This document shows, piece by piece, positions 37,257 through 46,062 of a stretch of DNA of 51,261 nucleotides (its first letter is position 1; each line of letters opens with the position of its first letter). The position numbers and the translations under genes are program-made. Source of the DNA: Rubripirellula sp. (GTDB lineage Bacteria > Planctomycetota > Planctomycetia > Pirellulales > Pirellulaceae); contig JAPKCI010000014.1 of NCBI GenBank assembly GCA_028823035.1, positions 1 to 51,261 of the forward strand, written 5' to 3'. The notes below the pieces were generated by a model. It ran no database searches, had not been told where the DNA came from, and saw only the letters and a list, made by a program, of their open reading frames with translations.

Positions 37257-38824
37257 ACTGTTTCAATCTCCGTTTTCGATCCCTGACTTGCCTTTGGTCC
37301 TGCGACCACCTTGGATGCGATGCGATCCTGCAGATTTGGACGAAAGATCGTCAGCAGCAGCACCGGCAGGAACCATGCAATGTAAAGACCGCCACTCTCA
37401 CCATGCCAAAACTGAGCCGCAATCATCAAGGCTGCAGAGCCACTCAAAATGGTACCGAGATTTTTTTGTGCAGGCCAGATTGCAAAAAATGCACTCAAGA
37501 TGACATAGGCAACGATCACAGGCAGACGCCAAATCGGGTTCCAACCAAGTGCCCATAGTCCTTGGAGCTCTGCAGCTTCCCGGTAGGGGTTGAGAACACC
37601 GAACATGTGTTTCAGGTGAACGTCCAAACTAGATGAATTATCAAACCACAATGCCAGCATTAGCAGGCCCAGCATCGATGCCGTGCCAGTGATAAAGCTT
37701 CGTACACCGCGTTGCCAGTAAAAGCTGATCCATAACGGCAGCAGAAATAGCGGATAGTAAACCAGCCCGCCAGCTAAACCCACGAACATCCCGGCAATCA
37801 AGGGCCGCCGGTAGGTCAAAATGGCCCAGAGCAAGAGTGCCGCGGGAAGCGCATGGTCGACACGTCCTGTCATCTGAGCCGTGTAAGGCAACATCAGATA
37901 CAGAGTTGCACAACCGACTCCTGCGCGAAGATTTCCAAAGTGCCGATTGCTGATCAGAACGATAGCGGACACGATGCCGAGATGAGCGAAAATTGCCATC
38001 ACCTTGGCAAGTACAGCCAATTGCTTTTCGGAATCCGTCAGTTCCGGTTTTACATCGGTGGTAGGTCGCCCCATTTGATCATTGACAGGAAGCGTTGGGA
38101 TGGAGGGCAGCATCCGCATCAACGCGTATCCAGGCCCGAGTTCGGGACCCTGGTTGTATTGTGTTTGTGGGTCACTACGAACCACGTTCGCCATCATGAA
38201 CACGAACAAGGAAATGCCAATGAACATCAAGCCGCCGGCTGTCAAATTCGGATCAAGCAGCGGACGACGGCTCATGATAGGGTCGAGCATCATTCGGATC
38301 AGAATGAATACCTGAATGGTCAACAGGTAGAGGTAACCGATTCGTTGCAATTCATTGGACGTGAAACTTGCTTCCAGATCCGCCTCGGAAGCAGCATCGG
38401 CTTCGGTCGTTGTGTTGGCCTCAGGATTGCGTTCCTGAGCCTCAGTCGTGCCGCTACTGGTGTCATCCTGTTTGACGGTCAGCGTGTTCGCTAGATCATT
38501 GACTTCAACGGAGGTTCGAGGCGTTAAGGCATAAACGGGAACAGTCTCGACCAATGTCAAAATCTTTTCCATCAGCGACTTGTGATTGGCCCCTGACTTG
38601 CGAGCCATTTGCTCGGTCTGGCTGGCGTTCTCTGCGAGCTCCAGTTGACGCCCTTCGTAAACAATCAGCAGACCGGGCGCTAGCAGGATGAGAAGTACGA
38701 GGTCAAGGTTTCGGATGCTCCAAAACCTGTGAAAAACAAAGTACAACCCAATCGTCAAAAACGACGACAGGTACACCCAAGTCGCTGGTTGCGGACGCTC
38801 GTAATTTAGAAGGATATCGCCCAT
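37253..38824 (-). CDS. polytopic membrane protein, possibly glycosyltransferase-like
   Basis: This protein has about ten predicted membrane helices. Two short soluble regions separate them: a Glu/Ala-rich one (EAQERNPEANTTTEADAA) and one around PELTDSEKQLAVLAKVMAI. Helices such as LLILLAPGLLIVYEG and the pattern of short loops resemble membrane glycosyltransferases that use lipid-linked sugars, but no catalytic motif is clear. The frame is open from 38833; the ATG at 38824 (MGDILLN) is the likely start. It overlaps the MutS-like gene (ATGA). Confidence 0.72.
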   Translation of the reverse strand: MGDILLNYERPQPATWVYLSSFLTIGLYFVFHRFWSIRNLDLVLLILLAPGLLIVYEGRQLELAENASQTEQMARKSGANHKSLMEKILTLVETVPVYALTPRTSVEVNDLANTLTVKQDDTSSGTTEAQERNPEANTTTEADAASEADLEASFTSNELQRIGYLYLLTIQVFILIRMMLDPIMSRRPLLDPNLTAGGLMFIGISLFVFMMANVVRSDPQTQYNQGPELGPGYALMRMLPSIPTLPVNDQMGRPTTDVKPELTDSEKQLAVLAKVMAIFAHLGIVSAIVLISNRHFGNLRAGVGCATLYLMLPYTAQMTGRVDHALPAALLLWAILTYRRPLIAGMFVGLAGGLVYYPLFLLPLWISFYWQRGVRSFITGTASMLGLLMLALWFDNSSSLDVHLKHMFGVLNPYREAAELQGLWALGWNPIWRLPVIVAYVILSAFFAIWPAQKNLGTILSGSAALMIAAQFWHGESGGLYIAWFLPVLLLTIFRPNLQDRIASKVVAGPKASQGSKTEIETV

Positions 38825-38833
38825 GAGAACCAA

Positions 38834-39334
38834 AGTACGGCCCTGACGGGCGGGTACTCGAATGATCCCGGTAGCTTGGTGTTGAAAAGAATGACTAACA
38901 GCATATCGAATCGACCGCGTCTGAGAACCGTGCGAAGTGGGTTCGAAGCGGGTGGAAATTCAATAATCTTCCCGAATCAGTATGATTCTGACCCTGTCGG
39001 GTGAGCTGTTCAGCAACATCAGAGGTCAGGCTCGTCAGACCGACGGGGAACGAGATTTGCGATTTGCCTGGGTGGACGGGGGGTGGAAAGAGCGAGGCAA
39101 ACGATTCCTTAAGGGCCATCTGGGTCGCGCAGCAGTCGTGGATGGAGACATTCTGTGCCGCTGGGGGCAGATTCAAGGGTCTGCTGGTCTTAGCTGGTGG
39201 GACGTGTTACGCCACACTGCCGTGGTGGATATTAGAATTATCTCGCTTCAGATTTCACGCCTGAACCCGTTTGGGGGTAGGCGTTACGATAGAGCTTGTG
39301 CAGGATAAACTTTTTTACACAGGAGCAGCTTCTC
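38834..39334. other. divergent intergenic region
   Basis: About 500 bases lie between the minus-strand membrane protein and the plus-strand aminotransferase. Both promoters should be here. A ribosome binding site AGGAG at 39321-39325 precedes the GTG start of the aminotransferase by nine bases. I find no gene I can support. Confidence 0.55.
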
Positions 39335-40765
39335 GTGGATCAACCTTCGGAGTCATCTGGTTCATCACACCCACCTTTGGCTGCGGCAGCCTTGCGAGCT
39401 GATGCTCGCATCGCAGAGGGCCGTCGCTTGATTGCCGAAGCAGTTGCTGATCACAGTCGGGCTGTGCAGGGTGTACAACCTGCCAACCCTGACTTGGCTG
39501 AACCCTATGAAACGCTGTTGTCGAGACTAGCCGACACTCGGGGTGGGCCGCCTTTCTGGCCCTATCTGTCCTCGGGACTTGGGCAGGGGCCGTTTGTGGA
39601 ACTGGCTGATGGAAGCATCAAGCTTGATTTCATCGGTGGCATCGGAGTTCATGGTGCAGGACACAGTCATGCGGCAATGGTCGATGCAGCGATCGATGCA
39701 GCTTTGGAAGACACGGTCATGCAGGGAAATCTGCAGCAGCACCCTCCCAGCATCAACATGTCCGAGCGTTTGATCCAATGGGCTCGCACCGGTGGTGCTG
39801 CGATTGATCATTGCCTGCTATCGACCAGCGGTGCGATGGCTAATGAGAATGCATTGAAAATTGCACTTCATCACAAGTTCCCTGCTGACCGAATCATTGC
39901 TTTTGATAACGCGTTCGCTGGAAGGTCATTGGCGATGGCAGCGTTGACCGATCGTCCCCATTATCGCATGGGATTGCCGTTGGTGTTGAATGTTGATTAT
40001 TTGCCCTTTCGGGATTCTGCGAACCCTGAACGTAGCCAGCGGTGGGCAGTGGATGAGTTGCACAGGTTGCTGAGCCGACATCCGGGCAGGTACGCAGCAT
40101 TTTGGGCTGAGCCAATTGCCGGCGAAGGCGGATATTATCCTGGCAGTCACGATTTCTTTCGTGCCCTCTGCGAACCTCTGCGTGAAGCCGGAGTCCCCGT
40201 CATTTTTGATGAGGTGCAGTCCTTTTCCCGTACTTCAAAACCGTATGCGTTTCAGCACTACGGGCTGGATGAATTCGCTGACATTGTGACCGTGGGCAAG
40301 ATTACTCAGGTTTGCGCTACGCTTTACGGCGAGGCACTCAAGCCCAAAGCCTCCATTTTGAGTCAGACATTTACAGGTTCGTCGTCGTCGATTGCGACCG
40401 GACTGAAAATGCTGGACTTGTTGGAATCAGGCGATTGCTTTGGAACCGAGGGACAGAATGTGCAGCGGCATGACTACTTTGCTGCACACCTCTCATCCCT
40501 GCATGAAAAGTATCCAGCTTTGATAGGTGGGCCATTTGGTGAGGGAATGATGATTGCGTTTACGCCAGGCGACGGCAGCGCTGACCATGCAAAAAAGTTG
40601 ATGATGACAATGTACGATGTCGGCCTGTTGGGTTTTGTCTGCGGATCGTTACCCACGCGAATCCGTTTTCTTCCTCCGCCAGCGACCACAACTTTCGAGC
40701 ATATTGATGCTGCGGTAGCCCTGTTGGAAACCTCGCTGATTCAGTTCTCGCAGCAAATCGTTTAG
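39335..40765 (+). CDS. class III PLP-dependent aminotransferase (AstC-like by context)
   Basis: I use the GTG at 39335, which follows AGGAG at the right distance; the frame is open upstream to 39296. The product (476 residues) is a fold-type I aminotransferase of class III. It shows FIGGIGVHGAGHSH, LSTSGAMANENALKI, a FDEVQSFSRT strand with the PLP-binding Asp, and VGKITQ with the lysine that forms the Schiff base. The gene ends 11 bases before astA, which suggests succinylornithine aminotransferase activity in the arginine succinyltransferase pathway. The sequence departs from typical AstC, so a different substrate remains possible. Confidence 0.8.
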   Translation: MDQPSESSGSSHPPLAAAALRADARIAEGRRLIAEAVADHSRAVQGVQPANPDLAEPYETLLSRLADTRGGPPFWPYLSSGLGQGPFVELADGSIKLDFIGGIGVHGAGHSHAAMVDAAIDAALEDTVMQGNLQQHPPSINMSERLIQWARTGGAAIDHCLLSTSGAMANENALKIALHHKFPADRIIAFDNAFAGRSLAMAALTDRPHYRMGLPLVLNVDYLPFRDSANPERSQRWAVDELHRLLSRHPGRYAAFWAEPIAGEGGYYPGSHDFFRALCEPLREAGVPVIFDEVQSFSRTSKPYAFQHYGLDEFADIVTVGKITQVCATLYGEALKPKASILSQTFTGSSSSIATGLKMLDLLESGDCFGTEGQNVQRHDYFAAHLSSLHEKYPALIGGPFGEGMMIAFTPGDGSADHAKKLMMTMYDVGLLGFVCGSLPTRIRFLPPPATTTFEHIDAAVALLETSLIQFSQQIV

Positions 40766-40776
40766 GAATTCATTTC

Positions 40777-41802
40777 ATGTGGATTGTTCGTGCGGTATGC
40801 ATCGAGGACCTTGATGCACTTTTTGAGTTGGCGCAGTCCGCTACAAAAGGACTGACATCGCTGCAGTTGGACAAAGCGAGATTGCTTGATCGTGTTGAGC
40901 AATCCACCTTTGCCTTCAGTCGCACAGGGATGTCGCCCCGTGGCGAACCCTATGTATTGGTGCTGGTAAATACCGAGACTGACGAATTGGTAGGAACCTC
41001 AACGGTGTACGCCAAGACGGGAGGCTATCAACCGCTGTACGCTTATCGTCGCGTGGAGTCTGAACATCGAAGCGAATTGTTGGGTGTGAGCCAGCATCGC
41101 GAGCGACTGGACCTTGAACGGATCCATGATGGACCCACCGAAATCGGCAGTCTGTTCCTGCGTGGAATCTATCGTGGTGAGGGGCGGGGACGCTGGTTAT
41201 CGCTCGCCCGCTTTGCGTTGATTTCCATGTTGCCTCACCGTTTTGCTGATCGTGTGATTGCCCAGATGAGAGGCAGAGCAAAAGCCGACGGCAATGTGCC
41301 TTTCTGGGACGCTGTTGCAGGCAGATTTATCCCCGTGGATTTTGCGACAGCGGATGCCATGTCGACCATTTCCAAGCAATTTATCGAAGAGATGATGCCG
41401 CATCACCCAATTTATCTTGATCTGCTTGCACGCAATATTCGCGAGGGCATTGGCCAAGTCCATGAAGAAACTGAGCCAGCAGTCGCCTTGCTCGAGGCAG
41501 AGGGTTTCACCGGCACCGATCTCTTCGACATCTTTGATGCTGGGCCTGTCCTTAGTACTGAAACCACAGCTATCAAGGCTGTCCAGCGGACTCGCAGCGT
41601 CACCGTTGGGCGTGTCGTCGACCAACTTGGTGCTGACGCGACCAGAGTGATGGTTGCGAGCTCGGCAGGTGGTTTTACCAGTGTATTGACCGAGGTGCAG
41701 CTAACTGGAGATGCGGTGGATCTCGTTCAACAGGATGCTCGGCAATTGCAGATCGAGGGTGGCTCGGAATGTGTACTGATGCCGCTCAAGTCCACTCATT
41801 GA
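40777..41802 (+). CDS. astA: arginine N-succinyltransferase AstA
   Basis: AstA transfers succinyl from succinyl-CoA to L-arginine, the first step of the AST route of arginine degradation. The 341-residue protein is acyl-CoA N-acyltransferase-like. It shows the family signature EIGSLFLRGIYRGEGRGR, then FADRVIAQMRGRAKADGN, PFWDAVAGRFIPVDF, MMPHHPIYLDLLARN and FDIFDAGPVL. A class III aminotransferase gene lies 11 bases upstream. Later steps (AstB, AstD, AstE) are not in the window. Confidence 0.93.
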   Translation: MWIVRAVCIEDLDALFELAQSATKGLTSLQLDKARLLDRVEQSTFAFSRTGMSPRGEPYVLVLVNTETDELVGTSTVYAKTGGYQPLYAYRRVESEHRSELLGVSQHRERLDLERIHDGPTEIGSLFLRGIYRGEGRGRWLSLARFALISMLPHRFADRVIAQMRGRAKADGNVPFWDAVAGRFIPVDFATADAMSTISKQFIEEMMPHHPIYLDLLARNIREGIGQVHEETEPAVALLEAEGFTGTDLFDIFDAGPVLSTETTAIKAVQRTRSVTVGRVVDQLGADATRVMVASSAGGFTSVLTEVQLTGDAVDLVQQDARQLQIEGGSECVLMPLKSTH

Positions 41803-42067
41803 CCCCAGCGGTGATTGCCAATCGGATCTCGCATCCGAACTGTCTGCCTGTCCAGTCACCAATCGGCAGTGATAGCGAGTCGATGGTTGTTGGCTGATGT
41901 CTTTTGGCGACATGCTGACTGTGCAATCGATACAACCGTCAAAATGTTTCGCGGATTTTGATCCCTGTTGGGGATTCCGATCCAGAGATTGCACAAAACA
42001 GTGCGTTGGAACACAGTTCTAGAATTGATGTTCTGCTGACGAAAAACGCTTTGATCGGATTTCTACT

Positions 42068-44548
42068 GTGCTCATGAATCGGGTCGGTTCCGCGCGCTCC
42101 TCGAGTACCTTGCTGTTGTTGGGTGTTGCCCTGATTGCACTGGTTATCTGGATCAGTTTGCAGCAGGTGGGCGGCCAGACTGAATCAGCCTTGTCAGCAC
42201 AGGATCGAGATCGCCAGGTCACACTGGAAACCCAGAAAGGTTTGGCCAAACTTGGAATCGAGGCGGATCGTGGGCCTTTGCTGGCTTCGCTCCAGGAAGT
42301 CGTCAACTCCGACAAACATCTGATTGCGATCAGAATACAGATCTCGGGTTGGGAGTCTGTTGTTGTCAAACACGATAGTTCGTCCTCGCTGACGCCGTTG
42401 AAATCCGAAGCCGTGCCATTGGCTGTTGGTGACCATCTGATCAATTCCCTGGTGTTGCGTGGCCCGACTGGTCCGATAGGCAAGTTGGACTTTTATCACC
42501 AAGGGCAAAGCGTTTCGGGATCTACGATGCTGCAGGATGAGGCAGCAGGTGTCCCGGTTTGGCCACTGTTGCTGGTGCTGACAATCAGTGTTCTGCTTTG
42601 CATCGCCCAATGGGGAAGAATCGTCTCCAAGATGCAGGTGTCGCAGGGCATTCCCAAACGAGTTCGGCACTCCATCGACATGCTTTCCGAGGGGCTGCTG
42701 GTGATGGACAAACATGCAAGAATCATCCTGACAAACCGCGCGTTTCGACGAATGACAGGTTTGCGACCAAGCCAGCTGATTGGCAAGAGTGTCAACGCGT
42801 TGTCCTGGGACTGCAGTGAAGCAACGAACAAATCTGATTATCCATGGTCGCGCGCCCGTGATAACGCGGCACCACAGATCGAACAGTTGATGCGGTACCG
42901 AATGCCAGACGGCGCCTACCGGTTTTTTTCCATCAACTCTTCTCCGGTTGAATCACCCGATGATGATCTTCGCGATGTGTTGAGCACTTTTCGTGATGTG
43001 ACTGATAATGAGCAGCACCGAGCTCAAACCGAGCACATGTTGGCGATGCTGAAAAGCAGTCGTGATGAAGTCAATCTGAAAAATCGCGAACTGCAGATTC
43101 TGGCAACGCAGGATGCAATGACCGGCTGTATGAACCGAAGAGCGTTTTTTGAAAAGATTGAAGTCCTGTGGCGTGATATCTCAGCCAGTAAGGGTGAGTT
43201 GGCATGTCTGATGGTGGATTGTGACCATTTCAAAAAAATCAATGACCAATACGGCCATCACATAGGAGACGATGTGCTGCGGGTTGTTTCAGAAATACTC
43301 AGGGATGTGTTCGACGATCCAGCACTGGTCTGTCGATATGGGGGAGAGGAATTCTGTATCGTCATGCCGAGTCATAGGACGGCATCAGCCGCATTGGATG
43401 CCGAGATTGTGCGACGTGAGGTCGAAGCAATTCGCCTCGAAGAATATCCCATGTTGAAAATCAGTGTCAGTATTGGAATTTCAGATATTAGATTCTGTGC
43501 CGCAGGACCCCAGGAGTTGATCAATCAGGCTGACAGGTGTCTTTATGTGGCCAAACGCAATGGCAGAAACCAGGTGGTCAAGTTCTCTGAATCGGTTCAG
43601 GAAATAGAAGATATCTCTATGAATCAGGGTTCGTATCCTGATGACGTGGAAGAGGGTGACGTCTCTTTTCGGGCTGTGACCGCTCTCGTCAGTGCGTTGG
43701 CTTATCGCGATTACGAGACGGCGGAACATTCACGGCGGGTCGCGGATTTGTGTGTGCGTCTAGCCGACGGACTGCTGAGTACAAGGGATGTTTATCTGCT
43801 GGAAATTGCCGCCCTGCTGCATGACATTGGCAAAATCGGTGTTGCTGACGAGGTGCTGCTCAAGCCCGCTCAGTTGTCGGAAGCGGAATGGACCATGATG
43901 CGAGAGCACGAGCGGATTGGATTGGAAATCATCTCCTGCACTTTCAACTGTGATGAGTTGTTTGAGATTCTGCGGACGTATCGCGCTGATTATCGGGGGC
44001 AGTTGAGTGATCCGCACCTGCCCAGCGGGAATGATATTCCCTTGACCGCCAGGCTGCTCAAACTGGCAGACGCCTATGATGCCATGATTTCAAGCCAACG
44101 CTATCGGCCAAGACGCACGCACGAGGACGCAATCAAAGAATTGAAATCCTGTGCCGGTACACAGTTCGATCCCGCGCTGGTCGAACATTTTGAACATTCG
44201 ATTCAGGCGGACGAATCGGATCGTGATGCCGATGCAGAACCCCGACAGAGTCAGGCATCGCTGCATATCGGATTGCAGGTCGAGAAGCTTGCTGACGCAC
44301 TTGATGCTCGTGACGTCGTTGGATTGCAGGCAATGGCTGCAAGGCTGGCTGCCATCGCGCGACAGAACCGAATTGATGACATCGCGTCTGTGGCAGAAAA
44401 GATTACAGCGGATACCCAGCAGGGTCAGTTGGAATGGATCACCCTGTTGCAGGACGCACAGTCACTGCTGAACCTGTGCCGTGCGAATCAGATTGAGTCA
44501 CTGACGCATCCGACAAAGTTGCAGGGTAAGAACGACATGCCCCGCTAG
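42068..44548 (+). CDS. GGDEF protein with PAS, degenerate HD-GYP and Hpt-like domains
   Basis: The 826-residue membrane protein has two transmembrane helices (about 13-32 and 161-185) that bracket a sensor domain, a PAS domain (about 205-310), and a diguanylate cyclase domain with intact GGEEF (about 424) and LVDCDHFKKINDQYG. It should make c-di-GMP; no RxxD inhibitory site precedes GGEEF. The following HD region retains HDIGK (about 585) but lacks the usual HHE and GYP motifs, so its phosphodiesterase activity is doubtful. A C-terminal helical domain resembles Hpt but lacks the phosphorylatable histidine. The start is GTG 42068 or ATG 42074. Confidence 0.85.
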   Translation: MLMNRVGSARSSSTLLLLGVALIALVIWISLQQVGGQTESALSAQDRDRQVTLETQKGLAKLGIEADRGPLLASLQEVVNSDKHLIAIRIQISGWESVVVKHDSSSSLTPLKSEAVPLAVGDHLINSLVLRGPTGPIGKLDFYHQGQSVSGSTMLQDEAAGVPVWPLLLVLTISVLLCIAQWGRIVSKMQVSQGIPKRVRHSIDMLSEGLLVMDKHARIILTNRAFRRMTGLRPSQLIGKSVNALSWDCSEATNKSDYPWSRARDNAAPQIEQLMRYRMPDGAYRFFSINSSPVESPDDDLRDVLSTFRDVTDNEQHRAQTEHMLAMLKSSRDEVNLKNRELQILATQDAMTGCMNRRAFFEKIEVLWRDISASKGELACLMVDCDHFKKINDQYGHHIGDDVLRVVSEILRDVFDDPALVCRYGGEEFCIVMPSHRTASAALDAEIVRREVEAIRLEEYPMLKISVSIGISDIRFCAAGPQELINQADRCLYVAKRNGRNQVVKFSESVQEIEDISMNQGSYPDDVEEGDVSFRAVTALVSALAYRDYETAEHSRRVADLCVRLADGLLSTRDVYLLEIAALLHDIGKIGVADEVLLKPAQLSEAEWTMMREHERIGLEIISCTFNCDELFEILRTYRADYRGQLSDPHLPSGNDIPLTARLLKLADAYDAMISSQRYRPRRTHEDAIKELKSCAGTQFDPALVEHFEHSIQADESDRDADAEPRQSQASLHIGLQVEKLADALDARDVVGLQAMAARLAAIARQNRIDDIASVAEKITADTQQGQLEWITLLQDAQSLLNLCRANQIESLTHPTKLQGKNDMPR

Positions 44549-44580
44549 CCGGCATGCCGCTCACAAACGTGCAGTGCAAA

Positions 44581-46062
44581 TCACAGTTGCTCGACCGGCT
44601 GATCAACTTGCTTTTTCTGTCGATACAAGCGGTGGAGGTAGGGTAGGATCATCATGCAGGATAGAATCCGAAGTCCGCGCGGTGCTGCGGGTGTGAACTC
44701 AACGGACTGTTGGTCGGGTGCTACTGAGGGTGTTCCCGAATTCTCGCTGGTTACCGCATCTTTGTGACCGGCCTTCCCATGCCTGATTGTATTGAGCGGA
44801 TCGGCAAATGTGACGGCACGATGCAAGCCTAGTGGTACACCCCATTGAATGGCCATGGCTTCGGTATCTTGCGGAGTCTCTGATGGCAGGATTTCGGTTT
44901 TTCCGTCTTTCGTCGAAGACAATAGAATCATCGCGTTGATGCCCGGATTGCTGGTGCTGATCGGCACGCCATTTTTGTGCAGTCCAGAATTTTTGAGTCC
45001 GTCCGCTTGATTCAAATCAGGACGCCATGTCGTGCGAGATATCGCGATAGCTTCCAGTAAATTGTCCAAGTCGTTGATTTTCTGATCCAAGCGTTCATAT
45101 GGGAACGTCACAGCATCGGTCGATGGCTGTAGCGATTCCGAGTGTGATGCGTTTCGATTCTTTTCAAAAGTGAAACCTGACCCAAGGGGTGACCTGAGAT
45201 TCGTACTGTCCGGAGCACCAGTTTGACTTTCACCTGTCATGTAGGTCTCAATGGCGGTGCGATCGTCGTTGTTGCTCTTTGCCGCCATGACTTCGGTGAG
45301 TTGAAAGTAGTCGCGAGATTGCTGTCCAGTGAGTGCGTTCGAACTAGCGGTTTGCAATTCGGTTGATTCACGAGGTGTTGTCATTGAGCTGGACGGAATT
45401 TCACCTTCTTTCGCGGTCTCGCGTTCTGTAGTTCTATCTTGTGTGGACACTGGATTGACAGTCACGAAATGGGAAGTTGTCGGTATGGCAGCCCTGTCAA
45501 CTGGACTTGCGGGTATGACTGAAACTGATCGACCGAGTGAGCCAGTTGGCGACACAGACGAGGGTGTTAACAGTTCTGGGACGATCGGGAACAGCGAGGT
45601 CGGTATCGGCGGGAAAACTGAATGCGCAAGACCGTTTTGATTCGCTTGGAAAATGTTATCCACGGCATCAAGTGTGGCGGATTCGTTTCCTGCTGGCACC
45701 GGATTTAGCAGGCGATCAGGGTGTTCGTGATGGGTATTCTGAGGGCGTTGATGGTATTGCGAGGTGTGGTTTTCCCGGGGGGCAGCCCCGTTGGCAATGT
45801 GATGCGGTTGAAGATCGATTTCTGTATTGGGAATCCCTGCCGACGGACCATCAGTCCTGCGGGATGGATGCTGTAAGTTACCGCCTTCCTGGTGTGGGTT
45901 CCGCAAGTTTTCGGGCTGAGAGTTGGTGAAAGGATCGTTGGCTGGCGGACCATTGTCAGTACCTGAACCGAAGCCAATAGCACTAAGTGCAAATCGCTTT
46001 TCAAGCAGTTCAAAGCGGTAGTTCCGACACGAACGGCATCGCTGGGATCGGCGTTGACTCAT
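44581..46062 (-). CDS. surface protein with planctomycete extracellular N-terminal motif
   Basis: The 493-residue protein begins with a basic stretch and FELLEKRFALSAIG, which matches the N-terminal motif of planctomycete extracellular proteins (Pfam Planc_extracel type). The remainder is Ser/Thr/Asn-rich and poorly structured. A C-terminal hydrophobic segment (RILSCMMILPYLHRLY) is followed by basic residues. It is probably exported and attached to the cell surface. The gene overlaps the upstream kinase gene by four bases (ATGA), which suggests co-expression with the kinase and sigma factor, possibly as target or output. Confidence 0.74.
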   Translation of the reverse strand: MSQRRSQRCRSCRNYRFELLEKRFALSAIGFGSGTDNGPPANDPFTNSQPENLRNPHQEGGNLQHPSRRTDGPSAGIPNTEIDLQPHHIANGAAPRENHTSQYHQRPQNTHHEHPDRLLNPVPAGNESATLDAVDNIFQANQNGLAHSVFPPIPTSLFPIVPELLTPSSVSPTGSLGRSVSVIPASPVDRAAIPTTSHFVTVNPVSTQDRTTERETAKEGEIPSSSMTTPRESTELQTASSNALTGQQSRDYFQLTEVMAAKSNNDDRTAIETYMTGESQTGAPDSTNLRSPLGSGFTFEKNRNASHSESLQPSTDAVTFPYERLDQKINDLDNLLEAIAISRTTWRPDLNQADGLKNSGLHKNGVPISTSNPGINAMILLSSTKDGKTEILPSETPQDTEAMAIQWGVPLGLHRAVTFADPLNTIRHGKAGHKDAVTSENSGTPSVAPDQQSVEFTPAAPRGLRILSCMMILPYLHRLYRQKKQVDQPVEQL

